Counted from the first letter of the stretch, positions 17,660-28,133 are shown. The stretch: 36,403 bases of DNA from Prochlorococcus sp. AG-459-N19 (GCA_003209375.1 QCRF01000010.1:1-36403); one strand, 5' to 3'. The notes: generated by a model from the letters alone, not told the origin. Numbers and translations: made by a program.

Positions 17660-18970
17660 TTAAAGATCTTTATGTGTATAGATAGACTTTCCTGATGAAA
17701 AATCATCAACGATATTCCCATCACCTTTTAGGAAATATTTATAAGTTACCAAACCTTCTAGACCTACAGGACCCCTTGGTGGAAGAGTTTGAGTAGAGAT
17801 ACCAACTTCAGCTCCGAATCCATATCTAAACCCATCTGCAAACCTAGTAGAGCAATTATGAAAAACACCTGCACTATCAACTACATTCATAAATTTATTG
17901 GCAGTATTTGAATTTTCAGTAATTATTCCATCTGTATGTTTTGAACTATATTTTTGAATATGTGTGATCGCTTCCTCAAGATCATCAACAATTTTTATCG
18001 ATAAAATTAAATCCAAATATTCAGTTTCCCAATCTTCTAAACTAGCCTCATACTTTAACCCTAATTCAACTGATCTCTCATCTCCAATTAATTTAACATC
18101 ATTAGAATTAAACAAAGGGATGGCCTTTTCTAAAAAAGCTGGTGCGATATCTTTATGGACTAATAAAGTTTCGATAGCGTTACATGCTGCAGGATATTGA
18201 ATTTTGCTATCCAAAGCTACTGATAAAGCCATTTCTAGATTTGCCTCAATATCTATAAACAAATGACAAATTCCATCAGCATGGCCTAGTACAGGAATTC
18301 TTGTATTCTCCTGAATAAATTTAACTAATTCATTACTTCCTCTTGGAATTATTAAATTAATGTATTTCTCAAGATTTAACATCGCCATGCTATCTTTCCT
18401 GCTTGTTAGTAAACATATTGCATTTTTATCAAGACCTGAATCATTTAAACCTTCTTGCAATGCCTTGACTATTGCTGTATTTGTTAAATTAGCTTCACTA
18501 CCACCTTTTAACATTACTCCATTACCTGATCTTATTGCTAATGAACTAATCTGCATCACTGCATCTGGTCTTGATTCAAAAATAACCCCCAATACTCCGA
18601 TTGGCACAGTTTTTCTTTCTAAGATCAATCCCTTTGAAAGTTCTCTTTTAATTTGAACTTGATTCACAGGATCAGTTAAGTCTCCAACTTTTCTAACTCC
18701 TTCAATTCCTAATTTTAATTTTGATTTTGATAACTTTAATCTAGAAAGTAAAGCTCTAGAAATACCTTTTTTTTGTGCACTTGAATAATCCGCATTATTA
18801 GCCTCTAATATTTCTTTAGAATTTTTTTCTAGATAATTAGCCATTAAATTTAAGGCTTTAATTCGATTTTTATTTTCAGTCTGACTTATTTCTATTGATG
18901 CCAAACGAACTTTATTAGCTTTTTCTAAAAGATCATTGCCTGGTTGAGGAACTTCAAAGATATTAGCCAT
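17660..18970 (-). CDS. proA: Gamma-glutamyl phosphate reductase
   Basis: Second enzyme of proline synthesis; reduces gamma-glutamyl phosphate with NADPH to glutamate semialdehyde. The 436 residues match the aldehyde-dehydrogenase-like ProA family. Clear blocks are RKTVPIGVLGVIFESRPDA, KGGSEANLTN, LIIPRGSNELVKFIQ, YPAACNAIETLLVH and the active-site Cys373 in FHNCSTRFADGFRYG, followed by EVGISTQTLPPRGPVGLEGL. The start is the ATG at 18970. It lies 66 bases downstream of tamB and 11 bases ahead of folB on the same strand. The 66-base gap is AT-rich without a recognisable hairpin, so proA may have its own promoter or read on from tamB. Confidence 0.97.
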   Translation of the reverse strand: MANIFEVPQPGNDLLEKANKVRLASIEISQTENKNRIKALNLMANYLEKNSKEILEANNADYSSAQKKGISRALLSRLKLSKSKLKLGIEGVRKVGDLTDPVNQVQIKRELSKGLILERKTVPIGVLGVIFESRPDAVMQISSLAIRSGNGVMLKGGSEANLTNTAIVKALQEGLNDSGLDKNAICLLTSRKDSMAMLNLEKYINLIIPRGSNELVKFIQENTRIPVLGHADGICHLFIDIEANLEMALSVALDSKIQYPAACNAIETLLVHKDIAPAFLEKAIPLFNSNDVKLIGDERSVELGLKYEASLEDWETEYLDLILSIKIVDDLEEAITHIQKYSSKHTDGIITENSNTANKFMNVVDSAGVFHNCSTRFADGFRYGFGAEVGISTQTLPPRGPVGLEGLVTYKYFLKGDGNIVDDFSSGKSIYTHKDL

Positions 18971-19036
18971 AATATTTTTATATTAATTTAATAATAATTC
19001 AAATCAAAGATTCTTAAAAGTAAATTTCTTTCTGAG

Positions 19037-22000
19037 TTAATATCTAAAAAATAACTGAACTTGACTTTTCCAGTCCCCATTGGAGTCATAAGAACCTAAT
19101 AATTCTAAGTTTGGATTTGCCTGAAAAGTCAGAATTCCTAAAGGTGAAATATCATCTCTACCTGGAACGGTTTGAAAGGCAAAATTTATCGCATCAGTAA
19201 CATCAAGCCCTATTTCGGCTACCCAAGCTTGAGAAGAAAATTCCTCATTAGAAGATGATTGATCATCATTTTCTATATCTAAATTTTCATTGGAAAAAAT
19301 ATTATTTAATGAATCATTATTTTCTATTAAAGCTGGATATAAAGATAACTGAAATCTTTCACTAAATGCATCAGCATTATTAAGTTGAGAAATAAATGCT
19401 CTATTTATTAAATTTGCAGAGTTACCTCCAATTAAACCAATTATTTGTGATCTGTTATAACTTGGCGTACTCCTTAATTGGATTCTTCTATTTTCATCAG
19501 CGAAAGATAATTGATCTAAAAATCCTTCATAAGATGCTTCAATTTTGATAAGCCTAGTATTACCAATTCCAAATGCACCATAACCACTTGAACTAGCGTC
19601 GACAGCAACATCGCCTGAGACATTTAAATCCTGATTATTTTCACTTATAGGTATTATAGAATCTGGAACTTTACTAACCAGAGAAAAGTTAATAAATGGA
19701 ACAACACCACTTCTTGATGCAAATAAAATATAATTATCTTTATTTTTATCAAGTTTAAATGGTGTGGTATACAGATTAGCTCTACCTTTTTTAAGATAAA
19801 TTAGACCTCTTGCATTTAAATCTTTGCCTACCTTTCCGTTTATATTAAGGTCTAATTTTGTATCTAAATAAGCTTGAACTAATTCTGAATATTGAAGTTT
19901 AAAATCTGGACCAAGTTTTAATTTTAGATTATTAAAACTCAAATCATCCAAATAATTAGGCAAAGTTTCTCCCAAAAGAACTGAATTCAAAATTGTTTCA
20001 TTGGAAATTATTTCAATATTTTCATTATTATTCCAAGATAGTTCTGGCCAATCTTTTTTATCCTCTTTTTGTATAAGATTATTTTCTTTTTTATTATTTT
20101 GATTGGTACTATTAAAATTAATAAATCCATTATTAAAAGATAGAGAACCGCCCAAAACAGGGCTTTCAAATGATCCACTTAAATCGATATCTGAATCAAT
20201 CAAAAAATTAAAATTATCTTTTCCCAAAGTAAATCTATTTGCTTTCAAATTAATTTTTGACTTCTCGGAATTATTCTTACTATAAAAAGGCAAAGACCCT
20301 TTTATAAAAATTTCCCCTGAATCTACAGTCTTTGCTCTTAGATTATTGATCTCTAAAGAATCAAAATCAAAAATTATTATGCTATTAATATCTTTGATTA
20401 TATTGTTGAAAAAATCAATTTCAGAATCCTTAATTACGATAAATCCATTTAATAAAGGTTTATTTAAGGTACCTTTTAGAATCATTCTAAGATTCACATC
20501 ACCTTCTTTAAAGGTAAAGTATTCATCAGCAAAAATATCTATTAACTCAATAAATTTTCCATTCCCAATCAATCTTAGATCTAAGTTATCTAATTTATTT
20601 ATAGGTATTGAGCCTTCAATATTAATTGGGATTTCAGAATCATTTATTAGAATAGAAAAATCAATATCAAAAATAGAATTATCAAATTCAACTAGGCCTT
20701 TATCAACAATTATTGTGTTGTTTTTAATTGTTGAATTATTGGAAGAAATTTCACTAGAGAAAGATTTTTTATCAAGATCATAAAATAAATTCATATCTAA
20801 CCCTCCAAGAAAATCTCTTGGTTTATTCAAAAAGATATTTGCAGTACTTAATGGCAATTTATTAATTCTTAAAGAACCTTTTCCAGAAAATAATCCGCCT
20901 TCCAAATCAATAGAAAATTCCTCTTTATTACTATATTCATCTTTAGGTATATCAAGATAGCCATTTAATTTTGCATTCAATTTATAATTGACTGCACTAT
21001 CGCCCTGAATAGTAATATTTCCATTGTATCTACTTTTAAATTTATTTAAATATTTTTGCAAATTAAATTTGTCTTCTAGCACATTACTATTTTCAAGAAA
21101 GTTATTTATAAAATCGATACTCTCTTTAAATGATTTATTATTGTTATTTATTTCCAAATCATCCAAAATATTCGATTTACTTATAGGAATAACTTTTTTA
21201 TTATCAAAGTTAAAAATATCAACAGCTGTAAGAATAGTCCACCTAGTACTTACATTCTTGAATTCTGAATTAATAAAATTATTTTTATTTGAATCATATT
21301 CGACTTCAATTACTCCTCCATCAATTGGATACAATGAAGAATTTATATAAAAATAATTATTTTTGACGCTGAAATCAAATAATGAATTGGCTAGATTAAT
21401 ATTTCTATATTTACCTAAACTCCAAGCAAGTCTCCCAACAAGGGATGACTGGTCTAACGAAATTGATCCTTGACCATTAATAGTTCCATCAATTTTATCA
21501 AATTGATTTTTGTTTAAAGATAATTCAAGTTCATCAAGAGGAAAATTATCCGCTCGCCAGTTATAGCTACCTTCCTCTTTGAATATACCTACAGTCCCTT
21601 TATTTGAGTTAAAAACTCTTATAAAATTTGCATTATTTAGTTTAAGATCAGAATCAAACTTGATTGAAAGGAATGAAGGGATTGGAGAATATCTATTTTT
21701 CATATTTAGCAGAAATTCATTATTTTCATTATTAATATCTCCCTCCCATGTTTCTCTAATACGTATACCTTTAAAGTGGGGATAATCAACATTAAAGTTT
21801 ATGGAAATATCAGGATCAGTAATTTTTCCTTTTAATTCTCCTTTAGCAGTAATGAAACCCCTTATATCATTTTTTCGGAAAATATTTAAATTAGATAATT
21901 GAGTTCTATTTATTTTGAAACTAGTATCTATATCACCAAAATTAATACCTCTTCTATCAAACCAATAGGGCATATTACCCGATAATTTGATATCTGGATT

Positions 22001-22993
22001 TAGGCTATTAATGTATCCAATACTTCCTATTAGATCGATATTATTGGAACTTTTATTAAATGGTACATTGAGATTAAAATTCGAAGTCAAAGTTCCATAA
22101 TTTAATTTTTCTGAATTAACAATTAAATTATTATCTTTACAAAAAAACCTAGTTGAATCTGAATTTACATTCTCTGCAAAATCTTCTGGTTTTATTATTA
22201 AATTAGAGAAAGAAAATCTTCCTTCACAAAATGTACGCTTTGATGATTTATTAAATTTAAAGTTAGATTTAAAGGTGCCCTTTTTAAAGCTAATTTTTCT
22301 ATTCCCAATAATATATTCAGAATTATCAAGATCTAAACCATTAGAAAATAAATCCAGTTTTAAAAAGTCTTGATTTAACTTTGTGTTAAATTTAAATTTT
22401 AAAAAACCCTTTTCATCAAAATTTGATTTTACATTTGCAATGATTTGTCTATTTCTTGACTTGTAAATAACATTACCTTTTACTTTTGTTTTTAATCCTG
22501 CTTTATTAAACTTCAAATCTGAATATTTATTTAAGTTAAAGTTCAATTCATACTTTGATTGTGATTTTTTTGTACTTCGTGCATTTTTATAAGATTCGTC
22601 TCTTTTAAAAAAATCTCTATCAATATTTATGGCAGCTTTCTCAAGACTTATTTTTACTATCCATTTTTGTTTTAAAAAAGATCTAAAAGGCATAATGCCC
22701 ACGTATACATTTTTAGCTTTTATTTCAGAATCTATATTTTTCTTATCATTAATTTTTGAATTAGCCAAAGATATACCTAGAAATCTAATACCGACATAAT
22801 CACCTAAATCAACATTTTTATCTAAAAGATTTTCAATACTTTCCTCAAGTTCTAATTTCCTAGAACTATAAGTTTCTTTTAAAAAATTATTTAATAAAAA
22901 AGTGCCTAAAAAACCTAATGGTAAAAGCATCCCTACTAAAAGAAGCTTAGTATTTGAATTTAGAGATCTAATTTTTTTCAAGTTAGAGCCCAA
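19037..22993 (-). CDS. tamB: TamB/Tic236-like translocation and assembly protein (DUF490)
   Basis: A very long envelope protein of 1318 residues. A single N-terminal membrane anchor (about 15-36, LLLVGMLLPLGFLGTFLLN) is followed by a long beta-rich, Asn/Ser/Lys-rich region. The C-terminal part resembles the TamB/DUF490 domain: GDVAVDASSSGYGAFGIGNT, QLRSTPSYNRSQIIGLIGG and the closing WKSQVQLFFRY. This is expected to span the periplasm and help outer-membrane protein assembly or lipid transfer, as for cyanobacterial/plastid Tic236 and E. coli TamB. The start is uncertain: TTG at 22993 or 22981. The first ATG (22930) would cut the anchor, and an in-frame stop lies upstream. It diverges from ycf51 across 52 bases. 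Confidence 0.85.
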   Translation of the reverse strand: MGSNLKKIRSLNSNTKLLLVGMLLPLGFLGTFLLNNFLKETYSSRKLELEESIENLLDKNVDLGDYVGIRFLGISLANSKINDKKNIDSEIKAKNVYVGIMPFRSFLKQKWIVKISLEKAAINIDRDFFKRDESYKNARSTKKSQSKYELNFNLNKYSDLKFNKAGLKTKVKGNVIYKSRNRQIIANVKSNFDEKGFLKFKFNTKLNQDFLKLDLFSNGLDLDNSEYIIGNRKISFKKGTFKSNFKFNKSSKRTFCEGRFSFSNLIIKPEDFAENVNSDSTRFFCKDNNLIVNSEKLNYGTLTSNFNLNVPFNKSSNNIDLIGSIGYINSLNPDIKLSGNMPYWFDRRGINFGDIDTSFKINRTQLSNLNIFRKNDIRGFITAKGELKGKITDPDISINFNVDYPHFKGIRIRETWEGDINNENNEFLLNMKNRYSPIPSFLSIKFDSDLKLNNANFIRVFNSNKGTVGIFKEEGSYNWRADNFPLDELELSLNKNQFDKIDGTINGQGSISLDQSSLVGRLAWSLGKYRNINLANSLFDFSVKNNYFYINSSLYPIDGGVIEVEYDSNKNNFINSEFKNVSTRWTILTAVDIFNFDNKKVIPISKSNILDDLEINNNNKSFKESIDFINNFLENSNVLEDKFNLQKYLNKFKSRYNGNITIQGDSAVNYKLNAKLNGYLDIPKDEYSNKEEFSIDLEGGLFSGKGSLRINKLPLSTANIFLNKPRDFLGGLDMNLFYDLDKKSFSSEISSNNSTIKNNTIIVDKGLVEFDNSIFDIDFSILINDSEIPINIEGSIPINKLDNLDLRLIGNGKFIELIDIFADEYFTFKEGDVNLRMILKGTLNKPLLNGFIVIKDSEIDFFNNIIKDINSIIIFDFDSLEINNLRAKTVDSGEIFIKGSLPFYSKNNSEKSKINLKANRFTLGKDNFNFLIDSDIDLSGSFESPVLGGSLSFNNGFINFNSTNQNNKKENNLIQKEDKKDWPELSWNNNENIEIISNETILNSVLLGETLPNYLDDLSFNNLKLKLGPDFKLQYSELVQAYLDTKLDLNINGKVGKDLNARGLIYLKKGRANLYTTPFKLDKNKDNYILFASRSGVVPFINFSLVSKVPDSIIPISENNQDLNVSGDVAVDASSSGYGAFGIGNTRLIKIEASYEGFLDQLSFADENRRIQLRSTPSYNRSQIIGLIGGNSANLINRAFISQLNNADAFSERFQLSLYPALIENNDSLNNIFSNENLDIENDDQSSSNEEFSSQAWVAEIGLDVTDAINFAFQTVPGRDDISPLGILTFQANPNLELLGSYDSNGDWKSQVQLFFRY

Positions 22994-23045
22994 AAATAGA
23001 GTAGGCTTACAAAATATAAGAAATTAATTAGGTCAAAGCTACTAA

Positions 23046-23510
23046 ATGTCTTTTTTTGAACTATTAGAGAACACACCCAAATTTTTTGGATTCTTTGGAA
23101 TATTTCTTTTTGTTTGCACCATAACAGCTTTTATATTTAATTTTGGCTTTAAATTTCGAATTATTGGAGCAACTATATTTTCATTGTTGCTTTCTTTAAG
23201 TAGTTGGGCATTTATACAAAGTTACAACGAAAAAGTTGTAATAGAAGATGCAAAATATCTTCCGATTGTTTATGACAACGGGTTCGATTTAATTATTGCT
23301 AAAGCAGGTGATGACTTTCCAAAAGAATCTATTGAACCAACTTTAGAACAATTATCGGAAAACTTATTAAAAGGTAGCCGATCGGGTGCAAACGTAAAAA
23401 TAAAAATAAGGAAACTTGAAAAAATTTCGGAAAATGTAAGTAAGCCAGTCGTTATAGGTGAAGTTCAAAAAAATGTCAAAATGAATTTGTCTCTAAAAAA
23501 TGAAAATTAA
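23046..23510 (+). CDS. ycf51: Ycf51 family membrane protein
   Basis: A 154-residue membrane protein of unknown function, related to Ycf51 proteins of cyanobacteria and some algal plastids. Two hydrophobic segments (about residues 17-37 and 42-58) are joined by FKFRIIGAT, then a soluble domain begins with LPIVYDNGFDLIIAKAGDDFP and runs through IEPTLEQLSENLLKGSRSG. This order matches the Ycf51 family as I remember it. It diverges from tamB by 52 bases, and its 3' end overlaps the next gene by 11 bases, suggesting co-translation. No catalytic motif is visible. Confidence 0.8.
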   Translation: MSFFELLENTPKFFGFFGIFLFVCTITAFIFNFGFKFRIIGATIFSLLLSLSSWAFIQSYNEKVVIEDAKYLPIVYDNGFDLIIAKAGDDFPKESIEPTLEQLSENLLKGSRSGANVKIKIRKLEKISENVSKPVVIGEVQKNVKMNLSLKNEN

Positions 23511-23907
23511 AAAATTTTTGGACTTTTTGCCAACTAACTTTAGACATGAGAAATCTTTTTTTATTCAAAATAATCTAACTGACTTTGAAAAATTAAGTAA
23601 TCTTTCAGACCTAGATATAAATGAGATTCAAAGAAAATCTTCACTGTGTACATTGAATAATCTTAAGAAAATTAGAGCAATAGCTATTTTTAAAAAAGAA
23701 ATTGGAATTTCCCCACCGCAAGCATATCTACTTTTACATTGCGGTATATCTTCTATAAAATCATTATCACGATCTACTCCTTACCAATTAGAAGGCAAAA
23801 TTGGGAGATTAGAAAGAGTTCTTAGAGTAAAAACTGAGACAGACACAACTTTAACTCTTCTGAAAGAGTGGATAAAAAAAGCTAGCCAAATCGATAAATC
23901 TATTTGA
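23500..23907 (+). CDS. DUF4332-like helix-hairpin-helix protein
   Basis: A basic, helical 135-residue protein without signal peptide. Its C-terminal half reads ISPPQAYLLLHCGISSIKSL and STPYQLEGKIGRLERVL, matching the helix-hairpin-helix-like repeats of DUF4332 proteins. Such folds often bind DNA or act in protein contacts, but no function is known here. The ATG at 23500 overlaps the end of ycf51 by 11 bases. A short protein with a signal peptide follows. The DUF4332 call is from recalled motif similarity and is moderately sure. Confidence 0.65.
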   Translation: MKIKKFLDFLPTNFRHEKSFFIQNNLTDFEKLSNLSDLDINEIQRKSSLCTLNNLKKIRAIAIFKKEIGISPPQAYLLLHCGISSIKSLSRSTPYQLEGKIGRLERVLRVKTETDTTLTLLKEWIKKASQIDKSI

Positions 23908-23948
23908 AATCTTGGATAAAAAAATTTTTTAATGTAGAATTTAAAAAA

Positions 23949-24227
23949 ATGTCAACAATAATGAAACCTTTGTTATTTTTGTTATTCTTGTTATCCAACT
24001 CTTTATACCCTGTTTTAAGTCAATCTAACTTACTGGAAACTGTAAAAAAGAATCCAAACGAAGCTAGGAATTTATGTAATAAGTTTAGAGAGTTTAATTC
24101 AAAAGGTATTTCAGCTAGTTCAGATAAAGCTATAGAGTATGTATCAAACGAAAAAAAGTTAACTCCCGTTAACGCAGAGATCTTTTCTATTTACGTCATT
24201 GGGCTGCACTGTCCAGACATTATATAA
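23949..24227 (+). CDS. Small secreted protein, unknown function
   Basis: From the ATG at 23949 this is a 92-residue protein with a clear signal peptide: STIMKPLLFLLFLLSNSLYP, with likely cleavage after VLS before QSNLLETV. The mature part is about 65 residues, charged and helical, with two cysteines (LCNKF and LHCPDII) that could form a disulfide outside the cytoplasm. The frame is open upstream to a TTG at 23904, but that would put a charged stretch before the signal peptide, so the ATG is preferred. It lies 41 bases after the DUF4332-like gene and eight bases before the CocE hydrolase gene. I recognise no family beyond similarity of style to small picocyanobacterial exported proteins. Confidence 0.65.
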   Translation: MSTIMKPLLFLLFLLSNSLYPVLSQSNLLETVKKNPNEARNLCNKFREFNSKGISASSDKAIEYVSNEKKLTPVNAEIFSIYVIGLHCPDII

Positions 24228-24235
24228 AGTCCTAA

Positions 24236-25816
24236 ATGTCTGGTTCGAGATGGTTTGACAAGTCTCTAGTTCTTAGAGATGGAGTAAGACTTATATCAAG
24301 GATCTGGTTACCTAATAGTAATGGACCATGGCCTGCTTTATTGATGAGACAACCTTATGGCAGGGAAATAGCTTCAACTATTACATATTCTCACCCTGAA
24401 TGGTGGGCTTCCAAAGGGTATATGGTAATAATTCAAGATGTTAGAGGTATGGGTTCTTCTGAAGGAGTTTTTAATGGTTTTTCTCAAGAAGCTAGCGATA
24501 CTTCAGAAACACATGAATGGGTAAGGTCTCTAAAAGAATGTGATGGGAAACTTGGCTTATATGGTTTTTCATATCAAGGATTTACTCAATTAACTGGTGA
24601 ATTAAATTCAAAGCCGCCCGATTGTTTATCTCCAGCAATGACCGGGATGAATATTAAGGATCATTGGTGCTCAGATGGAGGAGCATATTGGTGGCATAAC
24701 AATATCGCGTGGGGGCTACAAATCGCAGCACTAAAAATGAAGAGAGAAAATAAATTGCTTAAGTGGGAAAAGATAAGATTAGCCCTAGAAAATAAAAGTT
24801 ATTTAAGAGAAGGAATTGATATTTTAAAAAAATATGATCCTAATAGCTTTGTTTTAGAATGGCTAAAAAATTTAAATAATGCTCGTCCATTTGAAGAATT
24901 TAAACCAATTTCAACATGGATTAAACAACCTATGTTAATAATTGGTGGACTTTGGGATCCACATTTAAAAGGTGCTTTTGATCTATATAAAAAATCTAAA
25001 GATGCTGGTGGAAGCCCAGAGATTATTATTGGAAATGCGACGCATTTAAATTGGTGGGAGGGATCGCAAGAATCTTTATTAAAATTTTTTGATAAACATT
25101 TAAAATCAGATGAAAAATTTAATTCTAAGAATTTTAAAGACGAGAAAAAAATATGGAATATTTCATTAAATAAGTGGGAAGAATTAGATAATAAATCTCA
25201 CCCTGAATTTATTTTTGGTCTAAAAAGCAATGGCACAGCAAATGTAAAGGTTGAAGATGGAAGTCTGACGATAAATTCAAAAGGATCAGGATGGTTCACA
25301 ATTGTCAATGACCCGTGGAGACCTACTCCATCTGACGGTGGTCATTTAGGCCCAAATCCAGGAAAGTTTAATAGAAGTATTATTGATAAACGCCTGGATG
25401 TAGGTGTTTTTCAAACCAATTCTTTTGAAGCAGATCAATATTTAAGAGGAGTTCCCAAATTAGAAATCCAAGTAAAAAGTGATCAGCCCAATTTCGATAT
25501 CTGCATTGCTTTATCTCTAGTTGAAGAAGGAAATGAAAAGGTGAATCAATTTTCAACTGGATTCTTAAGGGTTAAAAACTCTAAAATAAGTGATGAATGC
25601 ATTTATCAAATAACAATGCAGCCAACTAATATTTGTTTGGTTAAAGATAGCAAGCTTCGCTTATCTATTTCTGCATCAGCTTATCCTGCTATTGGAGTTA
25701 ATCCTGGATTTGGGGAGGGGAATATTGGAGCGCCTTCAGCAAATCATAGAGTTATCACTCTAAGTTTTAGCCTTAATAAAACATTTATGAAAATGAACCC
25801 TTTTTTTTATAAATAA
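24236..25816 (+). CDS. CocE/NonD family serine hydrolase
   Basis: An X-Pro dipeptidyl-peptidase/CocE-type hydrolase of 526 residues. An alpha/beta hydrolase N-terminus has the typical QDVRGMGSSEG segment (67-77) and nucleophile Ser112 in YGFSYQG. The other triad members are probably Asp241 (GGLWDPHLKG) and His270 (NATHLNWW). The C-terminal 200 residues form the beta-sandwich domain characteristic of the family, with QFSTGFLRVKNSK. It should cleave esters or amides, but the substrate is unknown; no cocaine or cephalosporin activity should be read into the name. No signal peptide is seen. It follows the small secreted protein gene by eight bases and precedes glgB by 52. Confidence 0.88.
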   Translation: MSGSRWFDKSLVLRDGVRLISRIWLPNSNGPWPALLMRQPYGREIASTITYSHPEWWASKGYMVIIQDVRGMGSSEGVFNGFSQEASDTSETHEWVRSLKECDGKLGLYGFSYQGFTQLTGELNSKPPDCLSPAMTGMNIKDHWCSDGGAYWWHNNIAWGLQIAALKMKRENKLLKWEKIRLALENKSYLREGIDILKKYDPNSFVLEWLKNLNNARPFEEFKPISTWIKQPMLIIGGLWDPHLKGAFDLYKKSKDAGGSPEIIIGNATHLNWWEGSQESLLKFFDKHLKSDEKFNSKNFKDEKKIWNISLNKWEELDNKSHPEFIFGLKSNGTANVKVEDGSLTINSKGSGWFTIVNDPWRPTPSDGGHLGPNPGKFNRSIIDKRLDVGVFQTNSFEADQYLRGVPKLEIQVKSDQPNFDICIALSLVEEGNEKVNQFSTGFLRVKNSKISDECIYQITMQPTNICLVKDSKLRLSISASAYPAIGVNPGFGEGNIGAPSANHRVITLSFSLNKTFMKMNPFFYK

Positions 25817-25837
25817 TTATTTTTTTGGTTAATCATT

Positions 25838-25846
25838 TGATATTAT
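25838..25846 (+). promoter_or_regulatory. Candidate extended -10 promoter element for glgB
   Basis: TGATATTAT fits the extended -10 form (TG, one base, TATTAT). It lies in the 52-base gap before glgB, and a start near 25853 would leave a leader of about 16 bases. No convincing -35 box is seen at the usual distance, as is common for extended -10 promoters. By-eye call in AT-rich DNA. Confidence 0.35.
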
Positions 25847-25868
25847 TAATCCTTAATATCTACCAGTC

Positions 25869-28133
25869 ATGATCGAGACATTTCAAGCAGACTGGATTAA
25901 ATCAGAAGCGATCAACCTAGAAAATTGTTGCAATGATAATCCATTAAAAATATTAGGTCCTCATTTTTATGAAGAACAATGGGTGATAAGGGTATGGATG
26001 CCTGAAGCCGACGAAGTTAAAATAAATTTTAAAAACAATACCTATAAGGCAGAAAACATAAACCATAAATGGCTTTTTGAAACTATCCTGCCTGAAAATC
26101 CATACTATAATTACAAAATAAATATTTCACGAGGAGGGATAACTAATACACAACATGACCCATGGTCATATAGAGAAGAGTGGATGGGAGAAGTTGATAG
26201 ACACCTCTTTGCAGAAGGTAATCATCATCATATTTGGAAAAAAATGGGAGCACATCTCATTGAAGAAAAGAATAAAAAAGGAGTCATGTTTTGCATTTGG
26301 GCTCCAAATGCAAAATCAATTTCGATAATTGGAGATACAAATTCTTGGGATGGAAGACATCATCCAATGCAAAAAAGATTAGGGGGAATTTGGGAACTAT
26401 TCATGCCAACAATGCAAGAGGGCGATACATATAAATACGAAATAAGAACACAACAGGGTCATATTTATGAGAAAGCTGATCCATATGGTTTCCTTCATGA
26501 AATCAGACCTCAAAATGGTTCAATAGTTTCAAAATTACAAAACTTTAATTGGAATGATAGTTCTTGGATTTCAAATAGAGATTCTTCTAGTCAAATTAAC
26601 AAGCCAATTTCAGTTTATGAAATGCATTTAGGAAGTTGGCTCCATGAATCAACAGATAATAAATATTTGGAGGACAATGGTGAACCAAGAGACCCAGTGC
26701 CTGCAGCCGATTTAAAACCTGGAACAAGATTATTAACTTATCCAGAATTAACCGAGAAACTCATCCCTTACGTAAAAGAGAGAGGATTCACTCATATTGA
26801 ACTAATGCCAATATCTGAACATCCTTTCGATGGTTCATGGGGATACCAAGTTACAGGCTGGTATGCACCAACAAGTAGATTTGGCACCCCAAATGAATTT
26901 AGAGAGTTTGTAAATAAATGTCATGAAGAGGGCATAGGCGTAATTCTTGATTGGGTGCCTGGTCATTTTCCAAAAGATAAGCATGGTTTAGCATTTTTTG
27001 ATGGTTGTCATCTTTATGAACATGGAGATTCACGCATAGGTGAACACAAAGAATGGGGAACCCTAATATTTAACTACAGCAGAAACGAAGTAAGAAATTT
27101 CTTAGTAGCTAACCTCGTTTATTGGTTTGAAGAGTTTCATATTGATGGCATAAGAGTAGATGCTGTAGCTTCAATGCTTTATAGAGATTATCTACGTCCA
27201 GATGGAGAATGGATACCCAATGAAAATGGTGGTAATGAAAATATAGAAGCCGTTATATTTCTTCAACAGGCTAATCATGTACTCTTCCAACATTTTCCAG
27301 GTGCACTTTCTATCGCTGAAGAATCAACAACCTGGCCAATGGTAACCAAACCAACTGACATGGGTGGGTTAGGGTTTAACTTGAAATGGAATATGGGATG
27401 GATGCACGATATGCTTGATTATTTTGAAATAGATCCTTGGTTTAGGCAATTCCATCAAAATAGTGTAACTTTCTCAATTACATATAACTATACAGAGAAC
27501 TTTATGCTTGCACTTAGTCATGATGAGGTTGTCCATGGGAAAAGTCATCTTTTGCATAAAATGCCCGGCGATGACTGGAAAAAATATGCAAATACTCGAG
27601 CATTACTAACTTATATGTGGACCCACCCTGGTAAAAAAACGATATTTATGGGAATGGAATTTGGGCAAAGACAAGAATGGAATGTTTGGGATGATCTGCA
27701 ATGGGAGTTACTAGAATTTGAGCCTCATAAAGGTATCAGAAACTTAATTGATGACCTAAACGTCCTTTATAAAAATGAACCTGCATTATGGAAAAATGAC
27801 TTTGATCCTTATGGATTTCAATGGATTGATTGTAATGACAAATCTAATTCGGTTATAAGTTTCATGAGAAGAGAAAACGAAACCAATGAGTGGCTTGTTG
27901 TTGTTGCTAACTTTACACCTAATACTCATGGTTCATACAAAGTAGGTGTTCCTTTGGAAGGATTCTATAAAGAAATATTTAATTCAGATGGCACTAAATA
28001 TGGGGGCAGTAACAAAGGAAATATGGGGGGTAAAGAAACTATAAATTACAATATTCATGATTATCAAAATGCTCTAGAACTTGCTTTGCCCCCATTAAGC
28101 GTGAGTATCTTCAAACATCAATCAAAAAAATAA
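25869..28133 (+). CDS. glgB: 1,4-alpha-glucan branching enzyme
   Basis: Adds alpha-1,6 branches to glycogen. The 754 residues include an N-terminal region (1-about 115), a CBM48-type domain (about 140-210, with [20 protein letters not shown]) and the GH13 catalytic barrel. Catalytic residues are Asp431 in GIRVDAV and Glu484 in SIAEEST, 53 residues apart as in E. coli GlgB (Asp405/Glu458), and the transition-state Asp lies in [14 protein letters not shown]. The C-terminal beta domain ends with [12 protein letters not shown]. Cells use it to store fixed carbon by day. It follows the CocE gene with a small candidate promoter in between, and hemE follows after 119 bases. Confidence 0.97.
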   Translation: MIETFQADWIKSEAINLENCCNDNPLKILGPHFYEEQWVIRVWMPEADEVKINFKNNTYKAENINHKWLFETILPENPYYNYKINISRGGITNTQHDPWSYREEWMGEVDRHLFAEGNHHHIWKKMGAHLIEEKNKKGVMFCIWAPNAKSISIIGDTNSWDGRHHPMQKRLGGIWELFMPTMQEGDTYKYEIRTQQGHIYEKADPYGFLHEIRPQNGSIVSKLQNFNWNDSSWISNRDSSSQINKPISVYEMHLGSWLHESTDNKYLEDNGEPRDPVPAADLKPGTRLLTYPELTEKLIPYVKERGFTHIELMPISEHPFDGSWGYQVTGWYAPTSRFGTPNEFREFVNKCHEEGIGVILDWVPGHFPKDKHGLAFFDGCHLYEHGDSRIGEHKEWGTLIFNYSRNEVRNFLVANLVYWFEEFHIDGIRVDAVASMLYRDYLRPDGEWIPNENGGNENIEAVIFLQQANHVLFQHFPGALSIAEESTTWPMVTKPTDMGGLGFNLKWNMGWMHDMLDYFEIDPWFRQFHQNSVTFSITYNYTENFMLALSHDEVVHGKSHLLHKMPGDDWKKYANTRALLTYMWTHPGKKTIFMGMEFGQRQEWNVWDDLQWELLEFEPHKGIRNLIDDLNVLYKNEPALWKNDFDPYGFQWIDCNDKSNSVISFMRRENETNEWLVVVANFTPNTHGSYKVGVPLEGFYKEIFNSDGTKYGGSNKGNMGGKETINYNIHDYQNALELALPPLSVSIFKHQSKK

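Noticed and set aside
18360-18656. Plus-strand open frame of 98 codons opposite proA
   Set aside because: It lies inside the strongly conserved proA coding sequence.
20346-20783. Plus-strand open frame of 145 codons opposite tamB
   Set aside because: Composition is Ile/Ser/Leu repeats typical of the complement of an Asn-rich gene; tamB on the other strand is continuous and recognised.
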